41,163 nucleotides of DNA from an uncultured beta proteobacterium (lineage in GTDB: Bacteria; Pseudomonadota; Gammaproteobacteria; Burkholderiales; Burkholderiaceae_C): NCBI GenBank assembly GCA_903928635.1, contig CAIYRQ010000239.1:1-41163 (forward strand), read 5' to 3'. The position numbers and the translations under genes were made by a program. Each line of letters begins with the position of its first letter. Position 1 is the stretch's first letter. Positions 25,092-33,118 of this stretch are shown piece after piece. Below the pieces are notes generated by a model. It had not been told where the DNA came from. It was given only the letters and a program-made list of their open reading frames with translations, and did no database searches.

Positions 25092-26177
25092 TCAAATCAG
25101 GGATTGCAGTTGAGCGGCATGTCTTCGCACTTGCTGTGGACTTCCAAAGAGCTGTCTATCAGTTCCGATTCGCTTGAACCAAAAATGGAGTCCCAGTTCA
25201 TCGGTGATGCCCATTCCGCCATGAATCTCGGTTGCGGTGCGGGCAACAAAATTCCCTGCGTCTCCCAGAATCGATTTGGCATGTGCTGCGCACAGCGCTG
25301 ACTCGTCAGGCAAATTGTTAAATGCATACGCTGCGTACCAAACCAGGCCTCGCGTAATCTCCATTTCTGCAGCCATTTCAGAACACATGTGCTTGACCGC
25401 CTGGAATGACCCAATTTGCCGACCGAATTGGCGACGCTCATGCGCGTAGGCCACGGACTTATCGATCATTGCCCATCCTGCGCCAAGAACGTCTGCCGCC
25501 AACATCACCCAGGCTGCGTCGCGTAGGCGGTTTAAAACGCCTTCGTTCCCATTAGGTAGTAACTCAGCTTTTGCTCCAGCAAGGTGAAGCTTGACGAAGG
25601 GGCGGGTCGAATCCAATGCCGGTAAGGCTTCACGCTCGACGCCTTCGCCGTCTGCATCCACCCAAAACAAAGAGCGATCACGGGTCGCTACCAAGTAGTG
25701 GTTTGCCAGCGCACCATCGAGCACAAAAAGCGCGCTGCCATACAGCTTGCCATCACGGACTTCAAGACCGGCACCATCAAAAGCGCCACCTATCGCCTCG
25801 GCCAACGCGACCCCGACCACACTTTCCCCATTCGCAATGGCCGGAAACCAACGGGCCTGCTGCTCTGGGGTGCCCGCATAAAGCAGTGCCAGGGGCGCGA
25901 TGACGCAGGACCCCAAAAATGGCACTGGCGCTACGACGCGACCCAACTCTTCAGACGCAAGTGCCATGTCCAGAAGCGAGAGTCCGAGCCCACCATGCTC
26001 CTCAGGTACCAGTATGGCGGGGATGCCCAACTCACAGACGGTCCGCCAGGCAGTTGCATCCCAGGCAAATCTTTTGGAGGCGACCTGTCTAACTGCGTCA
26101 AGGGTTGAAGCACGCGCCAATGCGCTACGCAGACTGTCCTGCATGAGAGTCTGGTCAGGAGAAAGTGCAAATTCCAT
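25092..26177 (-). CDS. Acyl-CoA dehydrogenase, short subunit (probable non-catalytic partner)
   Basis: A 361-aa acyl-CoA dehydrogenase fold protein, shorter and more degenerate than its neighbours. YAHERRQFGRQIGSFQAVKHM and EIHGGMGITDE are recognisable. The C-terminal position that holds Glu in SCAD-type enzymes reads FGSPQQV, and helix G has no Glu-Arg pair, so a catalytic base is not apparent. In steroid side-chain and bile-acid catabolism such proteins form alpha2-beta2 enzymes with a second, catalytic dehydrogenase; the next gene upstream (26234-27424) is that type. This pairing is inferred from gene order and motifs. The gene ends 16 bases from the convergent DUF2156 gene. Confidence 0.88.
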   Translation of the reverse strand: MEFALSPDQTLMQDSLRSALARASTLDAVRQVASKRFAWDATAWRTVCELGIPAILVPEEHGGLGLSLLDMALASEELGRVVAPVPFLGSCVIAPLALLYAGTPEQQARWFPAIANGESVVGVALAEAIGGAFDGAGLEVRDGKLYGSALFVLDGALANHYLVATRDRSLFWVDADGEGVEREALPALDSTRPFVKLHLAGAKAELLPNGNEGVLNRLRDAAWVMLAADVLGAGWAMIDKSVAYAHERRQFGRQIGSFQAVKHMCSEMAAEMEITRGLVWYAAYAFNNLPDESALCAAHAKSILGDAGNFVARTATEIHGGMGITDELGLHFWFKRIGTDRQLFGSPQQVRRHAAQLQSLI

Positions 26178-26233
26178 GGGTATTCAGTCTTGAGGTAAAT
26201 CGAACCGCTTTTTTGTCCGTCAAATTCCAGGAA

Positions 26234-27424
26234 CTATGCAGCTGCCCGAGGTTCACGTGGGAGGTTGAGACCACGCTCGGCGATGATGTTTTTTTGAATC
26301 TGGGCCGTTCCGCCGCCTATCACCAAGCCCAGGTCGAAACCTTTTCTTTCCTGCCAAATTCCGTCAGCGCGCGTATGCTCACTTCCTTGTAACAGTAAGC
26401 CGACTTCGCCTAGTGCATCAACCGCCAGACTCGACAGCTGAAACCGAATTTCGCAACCCTGAAGCTTTGTAATCAGTCCTGCCAGCAGGGGATCCTGCCC
26501 TTTATCGGCAAGGGTGAGCAGTCGCATTCCATGACACCGCTGGGCCAATACGCGGCCCTGCAGCTCCATCAGTCGATCCATCAGAATCGGATCTGCAATG
26601 GCGGGCACTCCCGACAGGCCCTTCCCCTGCATCAGCTTCGCCACTTCGGCATAACGCTGAATCAACATGCCTGGATTAGCCAAGTAGGCGCGCTCGTGTT
26701 TGAGCGTTGCATTGGCCACCTTCCATCCGTCACCCCGCTTGCCGACGATTTGATGCTTCGGTACGCGCACGTCCGTGAAAAACACCTCGTTGAACTCTGC
26801 ACGGCCGGTCATAGTCTTCAATGGCCGCACAGAAATTCCAGGTGTTTTCATGGAAAACAGGAGATAACTCAGGCCTTGATGCTTTAGCAAATCGGGCTCG
26901 GTCCGCACCAGGCAAAAAATCATGTCGGCGGCGTGGGCAGTGGAAGTCCAGATCTTTTGGCCATTGATTAAAAAGTCTTCCCCGTCGTCCACCCCCCGCG
27001 TCTGGATTGCTGCCAGGTCAGAGCCGGCACCGGGCTCAGAATAGCCTTGACACCACACCAGCTCGCCCCTCAGCGTGTGGGCAATGTATTCCCGTTTCTG
27101 CTGTTCTGTTCCGAGCTCCAACAGCGTCGGGACGAGCATGGAGATACCCTGATTTCCGATACCCAGTGCGACTCCTGCTCGGGTGAATTCCTCAACAATA
27201 AGATGCTGCTCCATCACGTCAGGTTCTGCGCCATATCCCCCATAGTGTTGTGGAACGGTTCGACCGGCATACCCGTGTTCCAACAGCAATTTTTGCCAGG
27301 CAAGCAATGCGGTATTGGGTCGATCGCCAGGAATGGTTGGCGCCGATTGATGGCCATGGAGCTTCAAAAATTCACGGATCTGAGCCCGCAAAGCTTCGTG
27401 CTTGGCACTGAGTTTTAAGTCCAT
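26234..27424 (-). CDS. Acyl-CoA dehydrogenase, probable catalytic subunit of an alpha2-beta2 enzyme
   Basis: A 396-aa flavoprotein. CQGYSEPGAGSDLA, NGQKIWTSTAHAADM and LVIGGGTAQIQKNIIAERGL match the subgroup used in heteromeric side-chain dehydrogenases. The candidate base is Glu244 in LKHERAYLA, on helix G. GGGT replaces the YEGT motif, so the C-terminal base is absent. Start 27424 has GGAG 8 bases upstream; the upstream TTG at 27445 overlaps the preceding gene and is less likely. It would introduce a 2,3 double bond into a CoA ester that may carry a branch or ring next to the reaction site. Confidence 0.92.
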   Translation of the reverse strand: MDLKLSAKHEALRAQIREFLKLHGHQSAPTIPGDRPNTALLAWQKLLLEHGYAGRTVPQHYGGYGAEPDVMEQHLIVEEFTRAGVALGIGNQGISMLVPTLLELGTEQQKREYIAHTLRGELVWCQGYSEPGAGSDLAAIQTRGVDDGEDFLINGQKIWTSTAHAADMIFCLVRTEPDLLKHQGLSYLLFSMKTPGISVRPLKTMTGRAEFNEVFFTDVRVPKHQIVGKRGDGWKVANATLKHERAYLANPGMLIQRYAEVAKLMQGKGLSGVPAIADPILMDRLMELQGRVLAQRCHGMRLLTLADKGQDPLLAGLITKLQGCEIRFQLSSLAVDALGEVGLLLQGSEHTRADGIWQERKGFDLGLVIGGGTAQIQKNIIAERGLNLPREPRAAA

Positions 27425-27441
27425 CTTTATTTCTCCATTTT

Positions 27442-28590
27442 TCAAAGGGAGCGCCAGATAACTTCTTTCATGATTTCGCTGGTGCCACCATAAATTCGCT
27501 GAATTCGAGCGTCGATGAACATGCGTGCAATCAGGTATTCGTTCATGTAGCCGTATCCGCCAAACAGCTGAACGCAGGTGTCAACGACCCGACCTTGCGC
27601 CTCTGAGCCCCACAGCTTTGCCATCGACGCGGTGGCGGTATCCAGCTTTCCTTCCACGAGTGCCAATACGCATTGGTCAATGAAGGCCCTTCCAACCTTT
27701 ATTTCTGTTGCAATTTCAGCAAGCTTGAACTTGGTGTTCTGAAAGTCCGAAACGGCTTTGCCGAAGGCTTTTCTGTCTCTCACGTAGTCAAGTGTTGCCT
27801 CGTAGGCGCCCTCCATCGCCGCAAGCGCGGTCACACCAATGATCAGCCGTTCATAAGGTAAATCTGCCATCAGCTGGTAAAAGCCCTGGCCCTCACGTCC
27901 ACCCAGAAGATGCGCTTCGGTCAACTCGACATCATCAAAAAATAGTTCCGATGTGTCCTGGGCCTTGAGTCCAACTTTGTCCAACAGTCGCCCTACGCGG
28001 TAGCCGGGGCAATCCTCTGTTTCGACAATGAAGATGGACATTCCTTTCGCACCTTGCGTGGGGTCTGTTTTTGCAACCACCAACACAAGCCCCGCCAAAT
28101 ACCCGTTGGAAATGAACGTTTTTGATCCCTGAATCTTCCAGCCCGAAGGGGTACGTTCCGCTTTCGTCTTGATACCCTGAAGGTCTGAGCCAGTACCGGG
28201 TTCTGTCATCGCAATTGCTCCGACCAGCTCTCCGGCGATCATCTTTGGCAGGTAACGTTGCTTCTGCTCCTGCGTCCCATGATTGAGGATGTAGTGCGCC
28301 ACGATCGTATGCACGGACGCATTCATCCCGGTCAGACTTCTGCGGGCCATTTCTTCGTAAAACACAGCCTCGTGACGGAAGTCACCGCCGACGCCACCCC
28401 ATTGCTCTGGCACATCGGAGCACAGCAACCCAAACTCACCGGCCTTACGCCATATTTCGTGCCCGACGTGGCCGCGCATGCGCGCCGCTTCATCATCCGG
28501 GACCATGTGCTCCTCGATGAATCTCACAACGGTATCCCGGTACAGGTCCAGATCTGAATCGCTCCATGAGCGTGTGGTATTGAGTGTCAT
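27442..28590 (-). CDS. Acyl-CoA dehydrogenase, LCAD/IVD-like
   Basis: A 382-aa flavoprotein. AMTEPGTGSDLQGI is the flavin/substrate motif. The likely catalytic base is Glu247 in DLPYERLIIG on helix G, as in long-chain and isovaleryl-CoA dehydrogenases. The C-terminal IYGGTSEIMKEVI has Gly where SCAD-type enzymes have Glu, as expected for this group. It heads a minus-strand operon of three dehydrogenases, ends 17 bases before the next start, and lies 34 bases from palindrome G. No Shine-Dalgarno precedes the ATG; the predicted transcription start coincides with it. Fatty or branched acyl-CoA oxidation is likely. Confidence 0.94.
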   Translation of the reverse strand: MTLNTTRSWSDSDLDLYRDTVVRFIEEHMVPDDEAARMRGHVGHEIWRKAGEFGLLCSDVPEQWGGVGGDFRHEAVFYEEMARRSLTGMNASVHTIVAHYILNHGTQEQKQRYLPKMIAGELVGAIAMTEPGTGSDLQGIKTKAERTPSGWKIQGSKTFISNGYLAGLVLVVAKTDPTQGAKGMSIFIVETEDCPGYRVGRLLDKVGLKAQDTSELFFDDVELTEAHLLGGREGQGFYQLMADLPYERLIIGVTALAAMEGAYEATLDYVRDRKAFGKAVSDFQNTKFKLAEIATEIKVGRAFIDQCVLALVEGKLDTATASMAKLWGSEAQGRVVDTCVQLFGGYGYMNEYLIARMFIDARIQRIYGGTSEIMKEVIWRSL

Positions 28591-28624
28591 GGCCGCATTG
28601 TTGGGCAGTCATGAAAAATGTTTC

Positions 28625-28640
28625 TCGTCGGATTCGACGA
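28625..28640. promoter_or_regulatory. Palindromic operator G (TCGTCG-GATT-CGACGA)
   Basis: Perfect 6-4-6 palindrome between the divergent dehydrogenase operon and racemase gene. On the minus strand AACAAT (28597-28602), 4/6 to a -10 box, begins 30.5 bp from the centre and is 6 bases from the ATG, predicting a leaderless mRNA. On the plus strand the hexamer at the same distance is GAACAT (28663-28668), only 3/6, so that promoter may be weaker. Confidence 0.84.
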
Positions 28641-28764
28641 TTTCCTCCTCTTCAACAATGGTGAACATCGCCCCATCGGCGTCTTGAAGGTGCGTCTATT
28701 TCTTGTGCACGAGCCATCGATTTCGACACTCTCATTCGTCAACACTCACCCACATTGGAAAGAT

Positions 28765-29835
28765 ATGGCTGGACCCCTTGCTGGACTTAAAGTTTTGGAA
28801 TTTGCAGGAATCGGCCCAGGCCCCTTTTGCGCGATGGTCTTGGCCGATATGGGTGCAGATGTCATCCGCATCGCCAGGCCCAATACCCCGGTTGATGTCC
28901 GTGATGTCACGACCAGAAACCGCCGATGCATTTCAATGGATCTGCGCGACCCTCAGGCCGTGCAACAGGTTTTGCAGCTCATGGTATCTGCCGACTGCGT
29001 CATTGAAGGTTTCAGGCCAGGGGTCATGGAGCGTTTGGGTCTAGGACCAGAAACGTGCTTAGCCCTAAATTCGCGACTTGTTTACGGAAGAATGACGGGC
29101 TGGGGCCAAACGGGCCCTTTGTCCAAGGCGGCGGGGCATGACATCAATTACATCGCCATTTCCGGCGCTCTCAACGCAATCGGGCGACCTGATGACTCGC
29201 CGCCCCCACCACTGAATTACATCGGCGATTTTGGTGGTGGAGGCATGCTGCTGGCGGTTGGATTACTGTCTGCCCTCTTTGAGGTCTCAAGGGCTGGTCA
29301 AGGCCAGGTGGTTGACGCCGCCATGACAGATGGAAGCGCGATGCTCTCTGCCTTCTTGTATGGCATGAAGGCCATGGGGCAGTGGAGTAATGAACGCGGG
29401 GCGAATCTGCTCGATGGTGGCGCGCATTTTTATGACACTTACACCTGTGCGGATGGAAAGTTCTTGGCCATCGGAGCCATTGAACCCCAGTTCTATGCCG
29501 AGTTGCTGCGCAGGATAGGCATCGACGACCCTGCGTTTGACAGTCATATGGACGCCACTCACTGGCCCGCCTTGAAAGTCAAATTAGCACAAACTTTCCG
29601 CACCAAGACGCGCGATGAATGGAGTCAACTGCTGGAAGGCACAGACGCGTGCGCAGCAGCCGTGTTGGATTGGGATGAAGCTACGAACCATCCCCACAAT
29701 GTTGAAAGAGGCACATTCATTCGCGTCGATGGAGTGATGCAACCCGCTCCAGCGCCTCGCTTCTCGCGTACGGGCAACGACTCTCCCATCTCTGCGCAGC
29801 AGATTACATTCGAAGAAGCGTTGCGGCGCTGGTAG
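28765..29835 (+). CDS. Alpha-methylacyl-CoA racemase (AMACR/MCR type, family III fold)
   Basis: A 356-aa family III CoA-transferase-fold enzyme. Its residues match those of the mycobacterial racemase MCR almost one for one: His125-Asp126 (AGHDINYI), Asp155 (NYIGDFGGG) and Glu240 (GAIEPQF). These act as the acid/base pair that inverts the 2-methyl centre of acyl-CoAs. Such an enzyme is needed when a 2R-methyl substrate must become 2S before dehydrogenation, as in pristanic acid or sterol side-chain breakdown. Its presence is the best sequence evidence that the pathway handles a methyl-branched chain. The start at 28765 has GGAAAG just upstream and gives the normal N-terminus; an in-frame start at 28618 would run through palindrome G. 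Confidence 0.93.
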   Translation: MAGPLAGLKVLEFAGIGPGPFCAMVLADMGADVIRIARPNTPVDVRDVTTRNRRCISMDLRDPQAVQQVLQLMVSADCVIEGFRPGVMERLGLGPETCLALNSRLVYGRMTGWGQTGPLSKAAGHDINYIAISGALNAIGRPDDSPPPPLNYIGDFGGGGMLLAVGLLSALFEVSRAGQGQVVDAAMTDGSAMLSAFLYGMKAMGQWSNERGANLLDGGAHFYDTYTCADGKFLAIGAIEPQFYAELLRRIGIDDPAFDSHMDATHWPALKVKLAQTFRTKTRDEWSQLLEGTDACAAAVLDWDEATNHPHNVERGTFIRVDGVMQPAPAPRFSRTGNDSPISAQQITFEEALRRW

Positions 29836-30021
29836 ACGGACTAGCGGGTGATAATCTTCTGTCCGGAAGAAAATGCGCAAGTTCAACCTTCGAAAGTATT
29901 TAGGCGTTTGAGGATTTTTGCATCTTTATGAGAATTCGATCGCCGCATATTCTCTAAACGAATGCAAAGACCATTGATTTCCCGTACTCCGACTTTTCAC
30001 TACTTCTGAGAACCTACATGT

Positions 30022-30300
30022 ATGAAAGCAGTTTGGAAAGACACCGTCATCGCCGAGAGCGACGCAACCGTCTTGGTGGAGGGCAATCACTATTTCCCCG
30101 AGGCCTCCGTGAACCGGCAGTTCATTAGCTTCAGCAACCACAAGACCAGCTGCCCCTGGAAAGGGCAGGCAAGTTATTACTCGCTCATCGTCAATGGTGA
30201 CCTGAACCCCGACGCCGCGTGGTACTACGCCGAGCCCAAAGAGGCGGCCGCCCATATCAAGGGCTACGTGGCGTTCTGGAAAGGCGTGCAGGTTAGCTAA
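30022..30300 (+). CDS. DUF427 domain-containing protein
   Basis: A 92-aa protein made almost entirely of the DUF427 domain. VWKDTVIAESD, VEGNHYFP, TSCPWKGQASYYS and AAWYYAEPKEAA are the family landmarks, including the conserved Cys-Pro-Trp-Lys-Gly. Function is unknown. It lies outside the palindrome regulon; the 186 bases before it show no palindrome. Base composition from here on resembles the GC-rich right-hand block. No strong ribosome site is visible before the ATG. Confidence 0.88.
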   Translation: MKAVWKDTVIAESDATVLVEGNHYFPEASVNRQFISFSNHKTSCPWKGQASYYSLIVNGDLNPDAAWYYAEPKEAAAHIKGYVAFWKGVQVS

Positions 30301-30301
30301 A

Positions 30302-30442
30302 GCGCGAGCAGGCTATTCTGAGGCGATTGCCGACACGGCCTTTGTGATCGGCTCGGCAGTTCCACACGCCCAGCGGCTGGCCTTGGGCGAAGCGGGCATC
30401 CGCAACCGGGCGCAATTGCTGCGCCAGCGGAACAAGTTGTAG
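30302..30442 (+). pseudogene. Possible 3' remnant of an unidentified gene
   Basis: This frame encodes about 46 residues ending in RNRAQLLRQRNKL and a TAG stop, with coding-like composition, but it has no start codon or ribosome site and begins at the stop of the DUF427 gene. It could be the tail of a gene truncated by rearrangement, or chance. I do not recognise the family. Confidence 0.25.
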
Positions 30443-30452
30443 GGCAGCTCAC

Positions 30453-31241
30453 TCACACCGCCGCAGGCAAGGTCACCGGCTTGGCTCCCAGGTGCATGCC
30501 GGAGTCCAGCAAGAGGAATTCACCGGTCACGGTGTGTGCAGCATCCAGCAGCCAGATGATGGACTCGGCTACGTCCTCGGCGGTGCAGGCGCGCTGCAGC
30601 GGTGTGGAGCGTTCGTAAGACGCTTTGACCGCCTCATAACCCTGCTGGCCAATACCCTCTTTGAACCAGCGGGTGGTGATCAGCCCCGGGCACACCGCGT
30701 TGACGCGAATGTGGGGCGCAAGCTCTCTAGCCAGGTGCAGCGTCATGGAATTGACGGCACCCTTGGACGCCACATACGGCACCGACGATCCAATGCCCAG
30801 CGCACCCGCCACCGACGAGACGTTGACGATGGCCCCCTGATTTGCCTTGAGGTGGGGCACAGCTGCGCGTGTCATTTGAAACGTGCCCACCACGTTCACG
30901 CCAATGATGTTTTGAAACACGCTGGCGTCCAGCGCGTCCCAGTTGCCGGCACCCGCAAAGGTGGTAATACCCGCGTTGTTGACCAGACCGTCCAGTCGCT
31001 GCCAGCGCGAAACGGCGGCGTCCACCATCGCGCGGCAGGCCGCGTCGTCCGCCACATCGCCTTGCACCAGGAGTGTGTCGGCACCCGCAGCGCGGCATGC
31101 GGCCTCGGTCTCTTGGGCCTCGGACAGGCTCTTGGAATAGTTGATCAGCACGTTGTAGCCCCGGCGCGCCAGGCCCAAAGCGGTGGCTGCTCCGACCCCG
31201 GTGGCCGATCCTGTGACGATGGCTGATTTGCGTTGGTTCAT
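30453..31241 (-). CDS. SDR-family oxidoreductase
   Basis: A 262-aa classical short-chain dehydrogenase with TGSATGVGAATALG (cofactor loop), NNAGI and the active-site YVASK. Lys/Arg-free but Ser-rich NYSKSLSEAQ after the second strand does not settle NADH against NADPH. Start 31241 has AAAGGA about 8 bases upstream; the longer in-frame start at 31277 lacks support. It lies outside the catabolic regulon and has no operator; its substrate is unknown. Confidence 0.92.
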   Translation of the reverse strand: MNQRKSAIVTGSATGVGAATALGLARRGYNVLINYSKSLSEAQETEAACRAAGADTLLVQGDVADDAACRAMVDAAVSRWQRLDGLVNNAGITTFAGAGNWDALDASVFQNIIGVNVVGTFQMTRAAVPHLKANQGAIVNVSSVAGALGIGSSVPYVASKGAVNSMTLHLARELAPHIRVNAVCPGLITTRWFKEGIGQQGYEAVKASYERSTPLQRACTAEDVAESIIWLLDAAHTVTGEFLLLDSGMHLGAKPVTLPAAV

Positions 31242-31432
31242 GTGTCTGTCCTTTATTGGGGGTTGAATCGGCCGCATTGTGCCTCTCGACTCTCTACTTA
31301 CCCCAGTCGAGCCGCCAGTCGCCCGCTACCAGCGCACGCAAGAAGGGGCAGGGGTTGCCGGAGGACACCTGCGCCGCAGGTGATGTGGTAGCGGAACTGT
31401 GAAGTATGGTCACAACCTGGACGTCTAGGCGA

Positions 31433-33118
31433 CTAAAAGTTCAATGCGTTGCTCAAATCACCCATTGGCTGACCGCCAGCTGCTTTGAGCGCAGCGTCTC
31501 GTTGCGCAATGCCAGGCAGTGTAGGCAGCCCATGCACTCGGCTAATAAGCCGCAGGACGGACGCCGTGTCATAGACGGTGTGGTCCACCGTGCCCTTTTT
31601 GGCAAATGGCGACACCACAATCGTGGGTATGCGCGTGCCTGGGCCTAAGAGGTCGCCTTTGGGTGGCGCCACATGGTCCCAAGCGCCTCCAAATTCGTCA
31701 TAGGTGATAACGACGACCATGTTTTTCCACTGCGGGCTGGATTGGAGCTTGGATACCAGATCTGCAATTCGTTCATCCCCGTCGGCCAAATTGGCATAGC
31801 CGGGGTGCTGGTTGTAAACGCCCTCAGGCTTGTAAAAAGCCACGGAAGGCAGAGTTCCGGCGGCCGCGTCCTGAACCAGGTCGGTGTAGTCTTGCAAATG
31901 GCTTGCGCGCGCTTTGGCGTTGCTAGCCGGGTCGAATGCAGCGTAGTAGTTAAACGGTTGGTGGTGGGCCTGAAAATCCACCTGGTGGTCCGAGGCCACA
32001 CCCTGCGCATTGGTCGCGTAAATCACACTGCGAGGCGTCGTCGGTGCTTGCATTCCATCGGCAAGCGCTTGCTTCCAAGCCCCGGCGTACCACTTCCAAC
32101 TGACATTTTTGGCGCTCAGCAGATCGCCAATCGTGGTGGCTGTTTGGGCCGGCAGCGTCGTGGCGCGTGTGGGGTTGGCATACAGGGCCTTGTCACCATC
32201 CGCGTCTTGGGGTGGATTGCCACTGGGCTGATACAACGGCTGCATGGTGTTGACCGCATAGAACTTGCCGTCACCAAAATAATTAGCCGGCGTAATGTTG
32301 CCGTTCGACACAAATTTTGGCGCTCCATCCAGCGCCGACACCGGGCTTTGTGGCGTGGTGCTGAGTTGGCTGGTGTAACGCCCATTTGCGTCTTTGTTCA
32401 CCACCGCAATGGTGGGGTGTGCGGCCGCTGTATCCGCATGGGCGTACTCCGGGGCGCATGCGCAAATCAGGTACTGGTGGTTCAGAAACGAGCCCCCAAA
32501 CGCGCCTTGAAAAAAATGGTCTGCCAGCACGTACTGTTGTGCGAGCTTGTAAAGCGGCGAGGTGCTGTAATCAAAATGGCCCAAGGCCAGGCCCCCAGCG
32601 TCCGACCAGGCGGCAAACATGTCATTCTTGCCGCCATTGATTTGCATTTGATTTTCAAAAAACCGGTGAACCAAGTCGCGTGTGGCGGTGGTGCGCGACA
32701 GGGTTGCGCCAGCGCTGGCCTGAAATGCGGTTTCAATGGAAAACGGCGCGTTGGGCAGACCGGTGCTTTGCGCTTGACTGACCGCGGGCGTCACGCCGCC
32801 AGAAGTCACACCCGACCAGGTCGGCGGTAAGGTCGCCAAGGGCGTCACACCATCGCGATCCTTTTGCGGAACGTAGGCAGCCAGGGGCTTTCCATTGGCG
32901 TCCAGGACGGTACGCAGTCCATCGGCGCCCGCAAACTTGCCGTACAAATTATCAAACGAACGGTTTTCCGCATAGATCACCACCACGTTTTTCACCTTGT
33001 CTTGCAAGGGGTCTGCAGCGGCGGCGGTGGCTATTACAAAGACTGCAGCAACATATAGCGCCGAACGCAAGCGTGTGTGTGAATGCCGATTGAAGGGCAA
33101 AAGAACATTGAGTTTCAT
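31433..33118 (-). CDS. Secreted acid phosphatase/phospholipase C-family phosphoesterase (AcpA-like)
   Basis: A 561-aa exported hydrolase. A signal peptide occupies about residues 1-35 (basic HTRLRS, then ALYVAAVFVIATAAAA). The mature start KVKNVVVIYAENRSFDNLYG carries the metal-binding Glu-Asn and Ser of the phosphoesterase family (Pfam phosphoesterase, AcpA of Francisella). ITYDEFGGAWDHVAPP and RIPTIVVSPFAKKG are the second metal-site and C-terminal motifs. It probably cleaves phosphomonoesters or lipid head groups in the periplasm. The start at 33118 was chosen for the signal peptide; the longer in-frame start at 33226 would add an unlikely extension. It diverges from the RND operon. Confidence 0.9.
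   Translation of the reverse strand: MKLNVLLPFNRHSHTRLRSALYVAAVFVIATAAAADPLQDKVKNVVVIYAENRSFDNLYGKFAGADGLRTVLDANGKPLAAYVPQKDRDGVTPLATLPPTWSGVTSGGVTPAVSQAQSTGLPNAPFSIETAFQASAGATLSRTTATRDLVHRFFENQMQINGGKNDMFAAWSDAGGLALGHFDYSTSPLYKLAQQYVLADHFFQGAFGGSFLNHQYLICACAPEYAHADTAAAHPTIAVVNKDANGRYTSQLSTTPQSPVSALDGAPKFVSNGNITPANYFGDGKFYAVNTMQPLYQPSGNPPQDADGDKALYANPTRATTLPAQTATTIGDLLSAKNVSWKWYAGAWKQALADGMQAPTTPRSVIYATNAQGVASDHQVDFQAHHQPFNYYAAFDPASNAKARASHLQDYTDLVQDAAAGTLPSVAFYKPEGVYNQHPGYANLADGDERIADLVSKLQSSPQWKNMVVVITYDEFGGAWDHVAPPKGDLLGPGTRIPTIVVSPFAKKGTVDHTVYDTASVLRLISRVHGLPTLPGIAQRDAALKAAGGQPMGDLSNALNF

Noticed and set aside
647-29835. Assignment as a steroid or bile-acid degradation cluster
   Set aside because: Side-chain-type dehydrogenases and a racemase are present, but no steroid-ring enzymes, hydroxysteroid dehydrogenases typical of ring attack, or DUF35 partner are seen.
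30045-30065. Sequence resembling the palindrome near the DUF427 start (CGCCGAGAGCGACG)
   Set aside because: Only one arm matches, and it lies inside the DUF427 coding sequence, so it is not counted as an eighth operator.
31367-31381. Hairpin ACCTGC-GCC-GCAGGT between the SDR and the phosphatase genes
   Set aside because: No T tract follows on either strand and the stem is only 6 bp; not called a terminator.
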